This document shows, piece after piece, positions 46,232-57,526 of a stretch of 64,000 bases of DNA; within the stretch, counting starts at the first letter, position 1, and each line of letters opens with the position of its first letter. The translations under genes were made by a program, and so were the position numbers. The notes under the pieces are model-generated. The model was not told where the DNA came from. It saw nothing but the letters and a program-made list of their open reading frames with translations, and did no database searches. The stretch is from Trichopria drosophilae (Eukaryota > Arthropoda > Insecta > Hymenoptera > Diapriidae): positions 65,608,001 through 65,672,000 of the forward strand of contig CM059584.1 of the NCBI GenBank assembly GCA_030407085.1, written 5' to 3'.

Positions 46232-47200
46232 ATGAACGAGTATGCACTTGTAGGCCACATGCGCCCGGCACATCCTGTCTCCACAACCGGTCCAGTAATT
46301 TATTTACCTCATCATGCTGTCACTAAAGCGACAAGCATTACGACTAAGACGCGAGTCATATTTAACGCGTCCGCGGCTTCTAATAACGGAAATTCGCTGA
46401 ACGACCTGCTCACCGGGCCGAAACTGCAAACGGATTTACCGACCATGCACATGCAATGGCAAACGCACAAATTCGTGTATGCGGCGGATATCGCGAAAAT
46501 GTATCGGCAGATTCTCGTCGATGAACGCGACGTGGATCTGCAACGCATTTTGTGGCGTCGGTCCCCTACAGAGAAGATCGCCGAATTTCATATACTCACC
46601 GTCACCTACGGGACAGCGAGCGCCCCTTATTTGGCTCTACGCGTCCTCAGGCAGTTAGCCGCCGACGAAGGCTCCCGCTTTCCTCTGGGGAAGCAAGTTC
46701 TTTTGAACAACCTTTTTGTCGACGATGCGCTTTTCGGCGCCGACACGACAGACGACGCTCGACTAATTCGCGATGAGGTTATCGCCTTACTCGGCACAGC
46801 CCACTTTCGGTTACGCAAATAGGTAAGTAACTCGGCCGAATTACTGACCGACCTTGACGAAACCGATCACGGGTTATCCTGCGATAAAACGCTCCAAGAT
46901 GACGAGAGCACTAAGATCTTGGGCATCTCATGGCATCCTGCATCGGATGCATATAGTTTTTATCTAAATTTATCCCCGCAGTCCGTATGGACCAAACATG
47001 TTGTGCTCTCGCACATAGCTCGAATTTTCGATACTTTGGGTTGGATTGCTCCTGTCGTTGTCATCGCGAAAGTATTCATGCAGAAGCTATGGCAATACAC
47101 CACTGAATGGGATTCTTCTCTCACATATGAGCTGACGTACGCTTGGCTCAAATTTTATGAACGCCTACCGGCGCTTTCGCACATCACGATACCCCGCTGA
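46232..47200 (+). pseudogene. BEL/Pao reverse transcriptase
   Basis: TRVIFNASAASNNGNSLND (about 46350), YAADIAKMYRQI, FHILTVTYGTASAPYLA and the catalytic FVDDALFGAD (about 46715). After a stop at 46820 it continues with KILGISWHPASD and ARIFDTLGWIAPVVV (to 47200). The FVDD box is the usual BEL variant. Confidence 0.88.
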
Positions 47201-47314
47201 CTGGGAATGTCACCCTCCATAGGAAGCAAAATTCACGGGTTCTGTGATGCGTCCTCGAAAGCGTACGCCGCAGCAGTTTAAGTCCGCTGTACCGATGCAC
47301 ACGGACAATTACGC

Positions 47315-48162
47315 GTGTCACTGCTTATGGCTAAAACACGAGTAGCTCCCTTGAAAACTGTGTCAATACCACGCTTAGAGCTATGCGGCGCAGTGCTGCT
47401 GGCACGTCTCATTACACAGGTTAGATCAATCCCTTCTTTCAGAGACCTCAATATCCATTGCTGGACAGACGCAACCATAATCCTCGCTTGGCTTCAAGGC
47501 TGTCCATCGCAGTGGAAGACCTTCGTGGCCAATCAAGTGGCGGAGGTTCAGTCTCTGATACCAGAGGTCTCTTGGCGTCATGTAAGAAGTACAGACAATC
47601 CTGCTGATCTCGCCTCGCGCGGCATTTTCGCGGATGATCTCGCCACATCTCAATTATGGTGGCATGGCCCAACTTGGCTGCAATTGGACGAAGCCGATTG
47701 GCCAATATTGGCGCCAGCACTTGATCCAGATGTGCCGCTTGAATCGAAAATTCAATGTCACGTCACGACATCCAAGGTGACTTCGACGGTTACTGAGGTT
47801 TTTCAGCGATTCTTTTCCTGGGCCCATTTCCAAGCGGAAGCGTTTGCCGCAGAAATAGCGCTGATATCCGGGAACCAACCGTCATCTGACGGATCCCGCC
47901 GCTTATCGGAAGGCCAACGGCTCCCCAAAACGAGCCCACTCAGACGGCTCGATCCGTTCCTCGACTCGACCGGACTTCTCCGTGTTGGTGGTCGGATCTT
48001 GCGCTCTTTACTCGAATTTCCGACGACGCCGAAAGTCTCGACGTCTTAACGCCAGCGCATCTTCTTATCGGCGGATCCTTGTTAGCTGCACCTGCTCCGC
48101 TCAAGGTCGATTACGCGATATCGCTTACCACGCGCAGGAAACTGTTCCAAAAACTCTTAGAA
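47315..48162 (+). pseudogene. BEL/Pao RNase H and start of integrase region, truncated
   Basis: KTRVAPLKTVSIPRLELCGAVL (47333), CWTDATIILAWL, VRSTDNPADLASRG (RNase H), then LLRVGGRILRSLL (about 47975), the start of the BEL integrase zinc region. A stop falls at 48047 and the element ends at 48162. The integrase core is absent, so the copy could not integrate by itself. Confidence 0.85.
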
Positions 48163-48679
48163 CAATCTACAATCCGTGGAAATCGGCAAGAATCGCGTTC
48201 ACAAACAGCATGTAATATGAAACAATTGAAACAAACTGCAGAAGTAAGAAATTTCCTTGTTGTTCACTGGGATGGGAAAATGTTATGTGAGGCTCAAATA
48301 ATAATTCTGAAAAAATTGATAGGCTTGCGGTTGTCATGACAGGTTGTGGATAAGAACTGCAACTGCTTAGAATCCCAGTATTAAAATCTAGTGTAGGTGT
48401 TGATTTATGCGCGATAATATCGGTTGCCCGACTGGGTCCGATACCGACATCGCCCCGCTATCTGTCGGGTGACGTGCGAAACTCTTCGCGCCAAGACCGG
48501 TACCACTTTGTGACCTCAAGCGCACAGATCACGTTCAAACTGCGCGCGTTGTGACCCTTGTAATTGTCATTAATGCCGTTGAAAGGGCCAATTTCCGGCG
48601 ACGAACACCTTCCTCTGGAACACGCGATCCCGGAGAAAAATGAACAATCTTCGCTTAACCTTCGCGACGTGTACTTCGC
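48163..48679 (+). repeat. 517-bp direct repeat, copy 2
   Basis: Repeats 43514-44030 with no indel. It joins the truncated BEL integrase (left) to the remainder of the LTR (right), which continues to about 49002. Confidence 0.9.
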
Positions 48680-49002
48680 ACCGTCGCGAACGGCCGCTTA
48701 GCCCTTGAGCAACCTCTCCGCTGAAATTCGCAGCATCCGTGCAGTTGAATTTAATCGCCGCAATCGGTGACAACCGTTCACCAATAGTAATTTTAAGTTA
48801 TTTTCATATTTAGTTCTTTAAGGTGTGGGTCGTCTTTACCCACGAACGCGGTGCGAAGACTTGTCGGCCGCGTTATTGTATCTTCAATGGTAATAAAGTT
48901 GTATTATTAAGCGAGTAAACGGATTTTCGTTAGTTTATCTGCAAGCTGGTGCACCATCCTGATTTCCCTCTGACCTGGACCCCGGAGCAACAGATCGCAA
49001 CA
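48398..49002 (+). repeat. BEL/Pao LTR, apparently full length
   Basis: About 605 bp from TGTTGATTT to CGCAACA (TGTTG...CAACA inverted ends). It has AATAAAG near 48893 and a GGTGTGGGTCGTCTTTACCCAC hairpin-like stretch near 48822. It is flanked on both sides by VHWDGK-family gene sequence, as for a solo LTR. The 3' end is uncertain (CTGCA at 48943 is an alternative). No clear target duplication. Confidence 0.6.
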
Positions 49003-50985
49003 TACTATTATTCCGTGTACGGTCCAAAGCGAACAGTAGGACTAGATCAAGCCTTAGCCGATAATCAATTGCTTAATGAGTGGAACTTACGTAATTCAAT
49101 CACAGCAATGTGCTTCGACACAACGTCCTCAAATACAGGTACTGTATTGAATTTTTAACTTAATCTTTCAAACATTTTATTTGTTAAATGTACTATGAAG
49201 CCACAGTAAAAATACGGCGTTGGTTTTAAAAAATTGTAGGATACCGAAATGGCGCTTGTAGAATTTTGCAACAGTTATTGAAGAAGGAACTTTTACGGTT
49301 TGCGTGTCGACATTATATATATGAACTCGTATTATTATCTGTTTTTTAAACATGTTTGAAGATAGTAACGTCAGGGTCGAGTATTCCCATTTTTGAACGT
49401 TTTCAGCAAACATGGCTAGAAATAGATACGAAACCATTTGAGGAAGGAATTGACGATCCGAAACTTGCAGAAACAATTAACAATTATAGAAATAAAATTC
49501 TGATATTTTGTTATGAACAATTGAAGGTGAATTCTAAATATATTTTTTAATAATATTATCTAATTAGTATAGAAATCTGTGGTCGGTAGGAAAAATCAGG
49601 TAACCCAATTTTTTTATAATCCAAATTTCGATCTGACAGATTGATTGTAAATCGGACATCCATCCTGTTTTCGGTGGTTTCTGAATTTTTTCAAAAAGTT
49701 GGGTTACCTGCGTTTTCATAACGACCACAGAAATCATAATTTCCAAATCAGTAGATAGATAATTTATTGCAATTTCCAACGATGTCCTGCATACTTTAGA
49801 ATTATTTTCTAATTATATTATCAAGAACATCGCAATAGCCAATTCGATCTCGTGGAATTTACGTTTAGAAATGTGCTTAAAATTTTCATAGAAACGCTTA
49901 TGAATTGTTCGTGAAAGCAGTTATTTATATAGTGTAAAAACGAAAAATCTTGCTTACATACCATTTACGAAAATTCCGTATTCTGTACCAGGTATAATTT
50001 TTATACATTTGCGAAATTTCATTTCGTAAATTACGTTTTTGCATACATTTTTACTCCAAGTTTGTAGAATGCGCCGAATTGCCGTTTGCAGAGTTATATT
50101 CAAATAATTACTTAAAAAAAAAGAAAACAATGTTTCTGCATATTTTAAAAGATGACATTAACAGCTGTTTGTAATTGAATGTTGAAGACTCTTATTTACT
50201 GTTATTAATATTCCCATAATTTAGTAATAGTATAATACGATACAAGGGCGGGAAACATTTTTTATGCGAATGTGAGAGTTGCGACCCGAACCGAAGGCGA
50301 GGGTCCCATTGTCACGCGCACAAAAAATATTTCCCCCACAATTGCCGTACGATATTTTACGTTGCAGTGTATGGGAAATGCGGAATAAAGATGTCAAAAA
50401 TATGGGAAACCGCATTTCCCGCACACTAAAAGGTAAATACCATAATTACATATTTCAATCAGTCAATAAAAATCTCTGACTTAATTCGTATGGATATTTT
50501 TTCAGTTTGGTCAAGAAAGAGAAGATTATCGGGAGTTATTAGAATTAACGATAATTTTTCTTGGAGAAAATCCTACACGAGGAATTAATTTCAGATTACC
50601 TGGTGCCATTCACAATGCTATATAGATGGCAAAAGCAATTTATTCGATAAAAATTTGTTTATTTCGCGATCAGTTCTGTTTAACGAACCAAGAATAGAAA
50701 GGTTTCACTGGTATTTGTATATTTATCGTAAAAAGGTACGTTAAGATATGGTTCATATGTCCCATCGCAACTGAAGCACCATGTCATGATTTGCCATTTT
50801 TAAAATTGCTTGCTAAAAATAAAGAAAAAGCTCGAATTTCAAGAGTTGCGTTTGACAAAATGAAGTGCCATGCATGGTGCCTGAAAAATGATGTAATCGG
50901 TCTAGCATTTTTTGATAAAAATGTCACACTTGGCGCTAACAGAAAAATGGTGAAATCTCTAAATAAGGATCCAGATACATCTTAG
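49003..50985 (+). pseudogene. VHWDGK-family repeat gene, 3' part
   Basis: Blocks: 49012-49138 (GLDQALADNQLLNEWNL, AMCFDTTSSNTG, ending at a good donor ACAG|GTACTG), about 49230-49530 (LKKELLRFACRHYIYEL, SGSSIPIFERFQQTW, with a frame break) and about 50505-50985 (YRELLELTIIFLGENP, MAKAIYSIKICLFRDQF, LPFLKLLAKNKEKA, LAFFDKNV). Introns and a few stops or frameshifts lie between. Same gene as 42770-43748; interrupted by the BEL element. The conserved Cys-His and acidic blocks suggest an enzyme, possibly a transposase, but the family is not known to me. Confidence 0.55.
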
Positions 50986-51019
50986 GATTTTGCCACAAAC
51001 TAACTGATATATATATATA

Positions 51020-51120
51020 CTAAATAGTAACCTCTTGAAAATGAACACGAGTTTGTTCGAAACGTCGAGGAAAGCCTTCATCAAATCAAATTGTAGGACA
51101 AAGCCGTCCTATCTATTTAT
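51020..51120 (+). ncRNA. Penelope-type terminal segment with hammerhead-like core
   Basis: GAACACGAGTTTGTTC forms a 5-bp hairpin followed at once by GAAACG and preceded by CTTGAAAAT. This arrangement (CUGA-like strand, stem II, GAAA) recalls the minimal hammerhead ribozymes of Penelope-like element ends. The upstream core deviates from CUGAUGA, so it is probably a decayed copy. Call by pattern only. Confidence 0.35.
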
Positions 51121-51730
51121 ATTTTCTATTCAATTTCATCTGAGTTCATAGGAATGAAAAGTTTATGCTTCAAAGGGTGAAATTTTATAACTCATTTTTT
51201 CACTTATTGAATTAATCAAATATATATAGATATTTTTGGTACGTATCGGTCTATTTCAAAGTAGTAATTTGAATGAAAAATAAATAAATACATAAATGTA
51301 TAGGATATCACATAGACAAAGTAAACTGTCGACTTCGTCACTTCAATGCATATCAAAATATTTGACATTCTTAAGCGCCATATTACATCCGCCATTTTTT
51401 AATTTTGACGTTACATTCTGAGTGAGTAATAACAAATCATTCTGGATTTAATTTTTTTACTTTTGTTCCGTCATATTTGATCCGCCATTTTGAATTTTGT
51501 AAATCTGACGTCAGATTCATAATCAGCGATCCTAAAATCCCCTGAATAACAAGGTTCAAGAAAATTCCGCAAGTTTTACTACGCATAAAACTAATTTGAT
51601 GCCTACTTTAAACTGTATTTGATGCGTTTGTGAGATTGAGTAGCCCACACAATTTAAAAGGCTAGCTGAAAATTTCTGAAAAAAATTAAATATATTCAGA
51701 GATGTATGAATAAATGGTGTTATGTAGAAG
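51121..51730. other. AT-rich spacer with one ATGGCGG-type unit
   Basis: A diverged copy of the dispersed repeat lies at about 51375-51560 (CCGCCATTTTGAATTTTG, GACGTCAGATTCATAATCAGCGATCC, inverted relative to 41880). Nothing else is recognised. Confidence 0.55.
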
Positions 51731-51914
51731 TATATACTGGGTGATCCAAAAGTCCCGGAACACCAAAATATCTCAGAGAGAGGACATTTTCGCGGAAAAT
51801 GTTTCCGACAAAAGTTTAAGGATTTTTCCCTGGCTATATAATGGTACCATAGAATTTGACCTTGAAAATTACCTTGAAGATTATTCTAAGGTCAAGATTA
51901 TTTTTTTTTAATTG

Positions 51915-52115
51915 GAACCCCGTTTCATTTTCTTAATGATGTTATGAGGATCTTCCGGTATTGAGAGTGATTAAATTCATTTTGTTCAGTCGATTCTGTT
52001 ACTGGACGACCTGCTCTAGGGAGATCCTTCACAGTACCGTAAACTTCGAAACAATTTATTGTTCTGCTAACAGTCGATTTAGGAATCAGTTCTTGTCCCT
52101 CTCTTGTCCTCTAAT
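51915..52115 (-). pseudogene. ITm transposase N-terminal fragment, reversed
   Basis: The minus strand reads LIPKSTVSRTINCFE, GTVKDLPRAGRPVTES and EQNEF, the helix-turn-helix/linker part of the same transposase type as at 54458-55030. It lies head-to-head with that copy and ends abruptly beside the left terminal repeat. Confidence 0.6.
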
Positions 52116-52265
52116 TTTAGAAATAGAATAATAAACTGTTTAAAAATAGAATACATACATATTACGCAACAAGTGAACTTGACTGCACGAACAGCGACAG
52201 CGAGCACGAGACACCAGCAAAGTAAATAAACAACATACGTTCACATTGCATTTATACGTGTACAG

Positions 52266-54330
52266 TAGGCTGGTTCAAAAAAAAAAAATTTTTATCTTTT
52301 CACTTCCCACCCTTGCAAAGTAAACCTTCTGGGTTCACTATTAATACCTCCTTGCGTGGGTGCGAGGCGATTTTTTTTTCGCGTCGCGCATCCCGAAAGA
52401 CTTTTTCCCATTTAATTAACACGTAAATGAAAGACTTGGCTCATTCAACTTGGCATGTCACTTCAGAAGTTCATTCAATCATTCTATACGATCTGGTGTC
52501 GATAAAATATGTATGAATACTCAACATTCCATTAATAGACTTCGTAAAATGTTAAAAAAAAACATGCTAATTTCATAGACGTAAGTTAAAAATACTGAAT
52601 TTTTTCGATCCTTTTTTTTTGAAACATAATTTTCAACTTGAAAAACCTTTTCTTTATTCATAAAACGTTTTGAAATGGTACAATTTGATCTCGAATTGAA
52701 ATGTTACGAGCATATAAAAATTAATTTCAATATACCGAATCCAATACGGCGTCCGAAATGGCGCTTTGGCAACATAAACTTTCCTGATGTTTTAACCCAT
52801 TGTGTCACGATACTGTATTTTGTATTTTATTTTATATATCCAAGTGTTAATAAACTTTATCTAATTATTTCCATATTTCATTTTTATATTTAACATGGCA
52901 AATGTTGATTTTAACATCATGTTATCATTCCTCACCATGAAAAACTTTTCCAATTCTGATCACCTGAAGATACATATGTATCAGAATCATTTATTTCTTC
53001 TTTATTTCATGTTTTATTAAAAACAAACTTTCTTTTTCTTAAATACTTCAATAAAATTCATCAATACTTTGATAAAACAGTTACGAAATTACATCTATTT
53101 TTAGGACTTCTACCCATTTGTCATTTGTATAAAAATTTAGACGTATTTTGTGCCACTTTAGGACCACCTGCTCTCCGTTCGTTTTTCTCGCGTTGCAAAA
53201 TCATTCTTTCTTTAATTCCTTTTCGTGTTTGACTCTGCATATGGCTCAGACATTTATTTAACGAATTTATATCATTATGAGCAACAATACGTTAATGTTA
53301 AATAATTATAAACAAAATAATATATTATTATATTACGCTATTCCGACAAATGGAATTACAGTCATTCTTATGTTTTTCCGGTCGCGGACTAGGAATCTGA
53401 TCTTAAAATTTTGAAATTCAAAATGGCGGATGCAATATGGGGAACAAAATATCTTACATTTCTATTGATTTCAACAGAACTGTACATTTTGAGGTTTTTA
53501 GGTCGCCGATTAGGACTCCGACATCACAAATTTTATATTCAAAATGGTGGACCAAAATTTTAAATTTTCGTTGAATTTAACAAAATGTTTTGTCCGCCAT
53601 ATTGAATTTAAAAATTTTGAGGTTGAATGCCAACCAGCGACCCCGAAATACAGGGTTCTGTTTAATTTAATTTAAATTAAAGAATTTTTGTCCGCCATTT
53701 TGAATTTTAAAATTTATGGGTCAGGTTCGTACTCACCGATCCCAAAACCCACCGTAAGAATGTTCAAGCGATTTAGATACAATGTGCAAATCGTGACACA
53801 ATGGGTTAAAACATCAGGAAAGTTTATGTTGCCAAAGCGCCATTTCGGACGCCATTTTGGATTCGGTATATTGAAATTAATTTTTATATGCTCGTAACAT
53901 TTCAATTCGAGATCAAATTGTACCGTTTCAAAACGTTTTATGAATAAAGAAAAGGTTTTTCAAGTTGAAAATTATGTTTGAAAAAAAAAGATCGAAAAAT
54001 TCAGTATTTTTAACTTACGTCTAAGAAATTAGCATGTTTTTTTAACATTTTACGAAGTCTATTAATGGAATGTTGAGTATTCATACATATTTTATCGACA
54101 CCAGAGCGTATAGAATGATTGAATGAACTTCTGAAGTGATATGCCAAGTTGAATGAGACAAGTCTCTCATTTACGTGTTAATTAAATGGGAAAAAGTCTT
54201 TCGCGATGCGCGACGCGAAAAAAAATCGCCTCGCACCCACTCAAGGAGGTATTAATAGTGACCCCAGAAGGCTTACTTTGCAAGGGTGGGAGGTGAAAAG
54301 AAAAATACAATTTTTTTTTGAACCAGCCTA
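52266..54330. mobile_element. Fold-back DNA transposon with 8-bp duplication
   Basis: 2065 bp. The ends TAGGCTGGTTCAAAAA and inverse are flanked by GTGTACAG at 52258-52265 and 54331-54338. The arms (52266 to about 52812; about 53780 to 54330) are close inverse copies over about 550 bp. An 8-bp duplication suggests hAT or another 8-bp-TSD superfamily. The interior has no transposase but contains diverged ATGGCGG-type units (53390-53740) and AT-rich sequence. Confidence 0.75.
53390..53740. repeat. ATGGCGG-type units inside the fold-back
   Basis: Motifs TTGAAATTCAAAATGGCGGATGCAATATGG (53414), GGTCGCCGATTAGGA, then the inverse CCGCCATTTTGAATTTTAAAA (53691). Two or three diverged units in both orientations. 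Confidence 0.65.
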
Positions 54331-54457
54331 GTGTACAGTCTTATAAGGTTACATTTTGGTCTTTATCGTTTTGTGAGAACACGGATTTTCTATTTAAACG
54401 CTATATTTATCATCATTACAGTAACAAAATACATACGTATATTTCGTACAAAGTGCA

Positions 54458-55030
54458 ATGGCTGCGCTAAGTGAACGAGAAAGAATAACTATTCCTATGA
54501 TGAGAGGCTGGGGTGACAACCAGCGATCTTTAGAGAATGCGCGAACCTTATTTAACGCATCATTGAGAGAGGGACGAGACCGATTTCTAAATCTACTGTT
54601 AGCAGAACAATAAATCGATTTGAAGTTCACGTTACTGTGAAGGAACTCTCTAGAGCAGGTCATCCAGTAACAGCATCAACTGAAAAAAATGAGTTGAATG
54701 TCCCGCTGTCAATAACGGAAGATCCTCATGCTTCCATCAGCAAAGTTAAACAGCAGCTTAAAAACTTAAAATTTCACCCATACAAAGTTAGACTCGTACA
54801 ACAATTGAATGAAGACGATCCTTACAGACGCCTACAGTTTGCGGAATTAATGATAAATCGAATAGATGCTGATGCTGGTTTCTTGAATCGTATCGTATTT
54901 TCTGATGAAGCTTCATTCTTCTTAAATGGTGCAATCAATAGACATAACATGTCTTATTGGAGTAAAACCAATCCTAATTGGATGGTCGATAGTCGTTCTA
55001 CTCAATATCCTGAAAAAGTAAACGTATATA
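54458..55030 (+). pseudogene. ITm transposase N-terminal and first catalytic part
   Basis: ATG at 54458 (MAALSERERITIPMMRGWGDNQRS). It needs frame changes near 54570-54640, then 54637-55030 reads ELSRAGHPVTAS, LKFHPYKVRLVQQLNEDDPYRRLQF, FLNRIVFSDEASFFLNG (first catalytic Asp in SDEA) and RHNMSYWS...YPEKVNV. The frame meets the TA-rich insertion point of the non-LTR element at 55030. Inactive. Confidence 0.7.
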
Positions 55031-55041
55031 TATATATATAG

Positions 55042-56054
55042 GCGGACTTCCGGTTGGACTGGGTGAGTAATCACAGCCAATTTAATAGTAAAGCGATATA
55101 GAAGAAAATAATAACTCAAACTCAATTCTTTTTGCGAGCGAATGTGCTTGGGATACGGCGACCCAGTCGACTAACTCGATTGTAAAACATTCTTACAAAT
55201 AAAGAGAAATATTGTCGCAAGGGAGTATCCCGCAGGCACATAACCTCAAATAGGAGGATTGACAAGAGGGCCAATTTCCACGTGGGTTGAGCGAAAAGAA
55301 GGAACGAGGTTCACCTTCTGTCCCCCGCGCCCCCCGCAGGGGACTTGTGGAAGAGAGCGGAGCGGGTTATCTCCGTCCACAATTTAATTGTGGAAGAGTG
55401 AGGGGTCGAAGTGCCCGAGCTCGAAGAGGAGCAATGCTTTTGAAAGATCCGCTTCTCGTAGCAAGTTTTGAGAATTGACGACCTCACGGACCCGATCGTT
55501 CGGCTGGTCTGTGCCGACGAATGCCTGATCGTGAAACGACTCGAGAGACCCACCGTACTGGGGAGCTAGGGTGCGGTGTCAAGCCCCTGCCGGCGGGTTC
55601 CACACGGGGGAGCGCTACGGCGTGCCGTGTCCGTGCAGGCAGTAACCGCAGAAAGGGTTGTCCTCTAGCGGACCGTGGCAACGTTAGAAAGGTTCTCTGA
55701 ACCAACAGAAGCATCAAGGCAGGCAGCTTGTTGCTAATAAATGTGGTAGCTGACTTGTTGTATATCTTTTTTAAGTGTGCACAACCAGCGGTGCTGGCGC
55801 ATCACTAAAATTTGGCCCCATTCCCCCATGGGGGGCGGGGGGGGGTTGTTTTAAACCCGAACGGGAGGCAAGACACCTTAAATAACTACACTCAGGTGTC
55901 CCCCGCGCCATATCCGGTCCAAAGAAAATTCGACCGGGAACTTCGAAGAAGTAGTTAGATGTAAGCGGCTACTGGACTTCGAGAGAAGGCCACGAGGTAA
56001 GCTCGGTGATTGTGGGGAATTTTCGCGAAGCACGCGGGAAGAAGGGGCGAGTAT
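55042..56054 (+). other. 5' UTR of the non-LTR element
   Basis: GC-rich, untranslated by position. Has a C-run/G-run near 55823-55846 and oligopyrimidine stretches. Starts GCGGACTTCCGG. No frame is recognised; an internal promoter would be expected here but no motif stands out. Confidence 0.6.
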
Positions 56055-57140
56055 ATGGAAGGAGAGAAGAGAGGAACGGGTAACCCAAAATCGTGCACGT
56101 CACTGGAGACAGCAAACGAGGGAGACGAGAGACGAAGCGGGACGGCGAACCCAGCAAGCTTGCCGGAGGAACCGACGGAGCGCCGAGTCGAGTGGTGGGT
56201 GAGACAGAGCGGGGAGAAAGCGAAGAGCGCACCGAAGGAGCGAACGAAACGAGGTAGACCGACTAACGCCGAAAGGTTGGCAAAGGAGCGCGATAGAAGC
56301 GCAAGCAGCTCGTCTAGAGCCTCCAAGGCAAGCTCGTGGCTGAAGCGAGACAGGGAGAGTGAGAACGAGGGTAGTGAGGTGGAAGAAATTAATGAAAAGC
56401 AGGAGAATAAAAGAACGAAAAGAAAAGTCGAGAAAGAAAAGGAAGAAAGTAAGATGGAAGAGAGAATTAAAGAAATCATTGATCAACAGGGTAAGAACAT
56501 AGAAAAACAAATAAATGGTCTGAAAGATGAAATAAAAAAGTGGAAAGAAGAACAACGTAAAGATATGGAAGAATGGAAAAAGGAGATAAAGCAAGAGAAG
56601 GAAAATTGGAAAGAAGAACAGCAAAAGAAAACAGATAAGATAGAAGAAGAAAATGTTCAGCTACGAAGAAAAATAGTAACGGTAGAGCAAAAGTTAGAAG
56701 AACATGAGCGAAAAGAAAGAAGATGTAATTTCGTAATAAAGGGAGAGAAATCCAATGGAAGATCAGCGAATGAAGTTACAAGGGATGTGCTGAGAAAGTT
56801 AAATGTAAGCGATAGAGTGAATGTGAAAGATGCATTTAAAATAGGGAGAGAGAATGAGATATTTGTTGTTAAAATGGAGAGCGTAGAGAACAAAAGAATC
56901 GTAATGGATAATAGAAAAATGTTAAAAGGTACGAAAATATTTGTAGACGATGATCTTACGAAAGTTGAGAGAGAGAGACAGACGAAGTTGCGAAAGTGGG
57001 CGAATGATGAAAGATTGAATGGTACGAGTCCGAGAGTGAAGTATGGAAGAGTGTTGATGAATGGGAAAGAATATGTGCTGGATGAAAGTGGAGAAAATGT
57101 GAAGGAGCGGGTTTTTTTGGGGACGAGGATAAAAAACTGA
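56055..57140 (+). CDS. LINE ORF1, coiled-coil RNA-binding protein
   Basis: 361 residues from ATG 56055. The open frame extends upstream but only from a TTG. Order: a low-complexity basic N-terminus with an AT-hook-like KRGRPTN (about residue 75), a Lys/Glu-rich coiled coil (about 110-225), then an RRM-like domain RRCNFVIKG...FVVKMES...FVDDDLT (about 230-320) and a short C-terminal tail (VKYGRVLMNGKEYVLD). The arrangement parallels L1-type ORF1 proteins, which coat element RNA in a cytoplasmic RNP. No stops, so it looks intact. Confidence 0.85.
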   Translation: MEGEKRGTGNPKSCTSLETANEGDERRSGTANPASLPEEPTERRVEWWVRQSGEKAKSAPKERTKRGRPTNAERLAKERDRSASSSSRASKASSWLKRDRESENEGSEVEEINEKQENKRTKRKVEKEKEESKMEERIKEIIDQQGKNIEKQINGLKDEIKKWKEEQRKDMEEWKKEIKQEKENWKEEQQKKTDKIEEENVQLRRKIVTVEQKLEEHERKERRCNFVIKGEKSNGRSANEVTRDVLRKLNVSDRVNVKDAFKIGRENEIFVVKMESVENKRIVMDNRKMLKGTKIFVDDDLTKVERERQTKLRKWANDERLNGTSPRVKYGRVLMNGKEYVLDESGENVKERVFLGTRIKN

Positions 57141-57175
57141 AAACACCGAAGAGTAAAAGAGACACGAATAAATTG

Positions 57176-57526
57176 ATGGAGAGAGAAAAAAGAAACAAGC
57201 AAAGAAAAGATAAAAAACAAGATAAAACGGAAAATGGAAGAAAACATAAAGAAATTGAGGAGGTAAAATTATTGTGTTGGAATATAGCAGGATTAAAAAA
57301 TAAAAAAGAAGATTTTTGGAAGTACATTTTGAAATTTGACGTGATAGGGTTGACGGAAACATGGATAGAAGAGAAAGATTGGGAAGGGTTGAAACAAAAG
57401 CTGCCCAATGAATAGAAATGGAGATATCAAAAGGCAAGAAAAGTGAAGAAAAAAGGAAGAGCTATGGGAGGGATAATAACAGGGGTGAGAGAAGAATTAG
57501 AAACGGTTAAGAGGAAAGAGGAAGAC
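57176..57526 (+). pseudogene. LINE ORF2, endonuclease start (before solo LTR)
   Basis: ATG at 57176, 36 bp after ORF1. Basic leader, then LLCWNIAGLKNK (catalytic Asn box) and FDVIGLTETWI (catalytic Glu box) of an AP-type endonuclease. An in-frame stop follows at 57414 (TAG). The frame after it (QKARKVKKKGRAMGGIITGV) runs to the LTR at 57527. Continues at 59103. Confidence 0.8.

Larger units (their letters stand above)
43749..48162 (+). mobile_element. BEL/Pao-type retrotransposon, truncated at both sides
   Basis: It begins with the first 282 bp of an LTR (43749-44030, TGTTGATTTATGCG), then jumps straight into gag. The rest of the LTR and the leader are deleted. Gag, zinc knuckles, protease, RT, RNase H and the start of integrase follow to 48162. 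There the element stops abruptly and a second copy of the gene flank plus a fuller LTR begins. Several frameshifts and stops. Order and motifs are those of BEL/Pao. Confidence 0.85.

Noticed and set aside
46312..47878. Minus-strand frames opposite BEL pol
   Set aside because: Antisense shadows of RT and RNase H.
56100..57437. Long minus-strand frames opposite LINE ORF1 and ORF2
   Set aside because: They are Phe/Leu/Ser-rich shadows of the purine-rich coding strand and have no domain.
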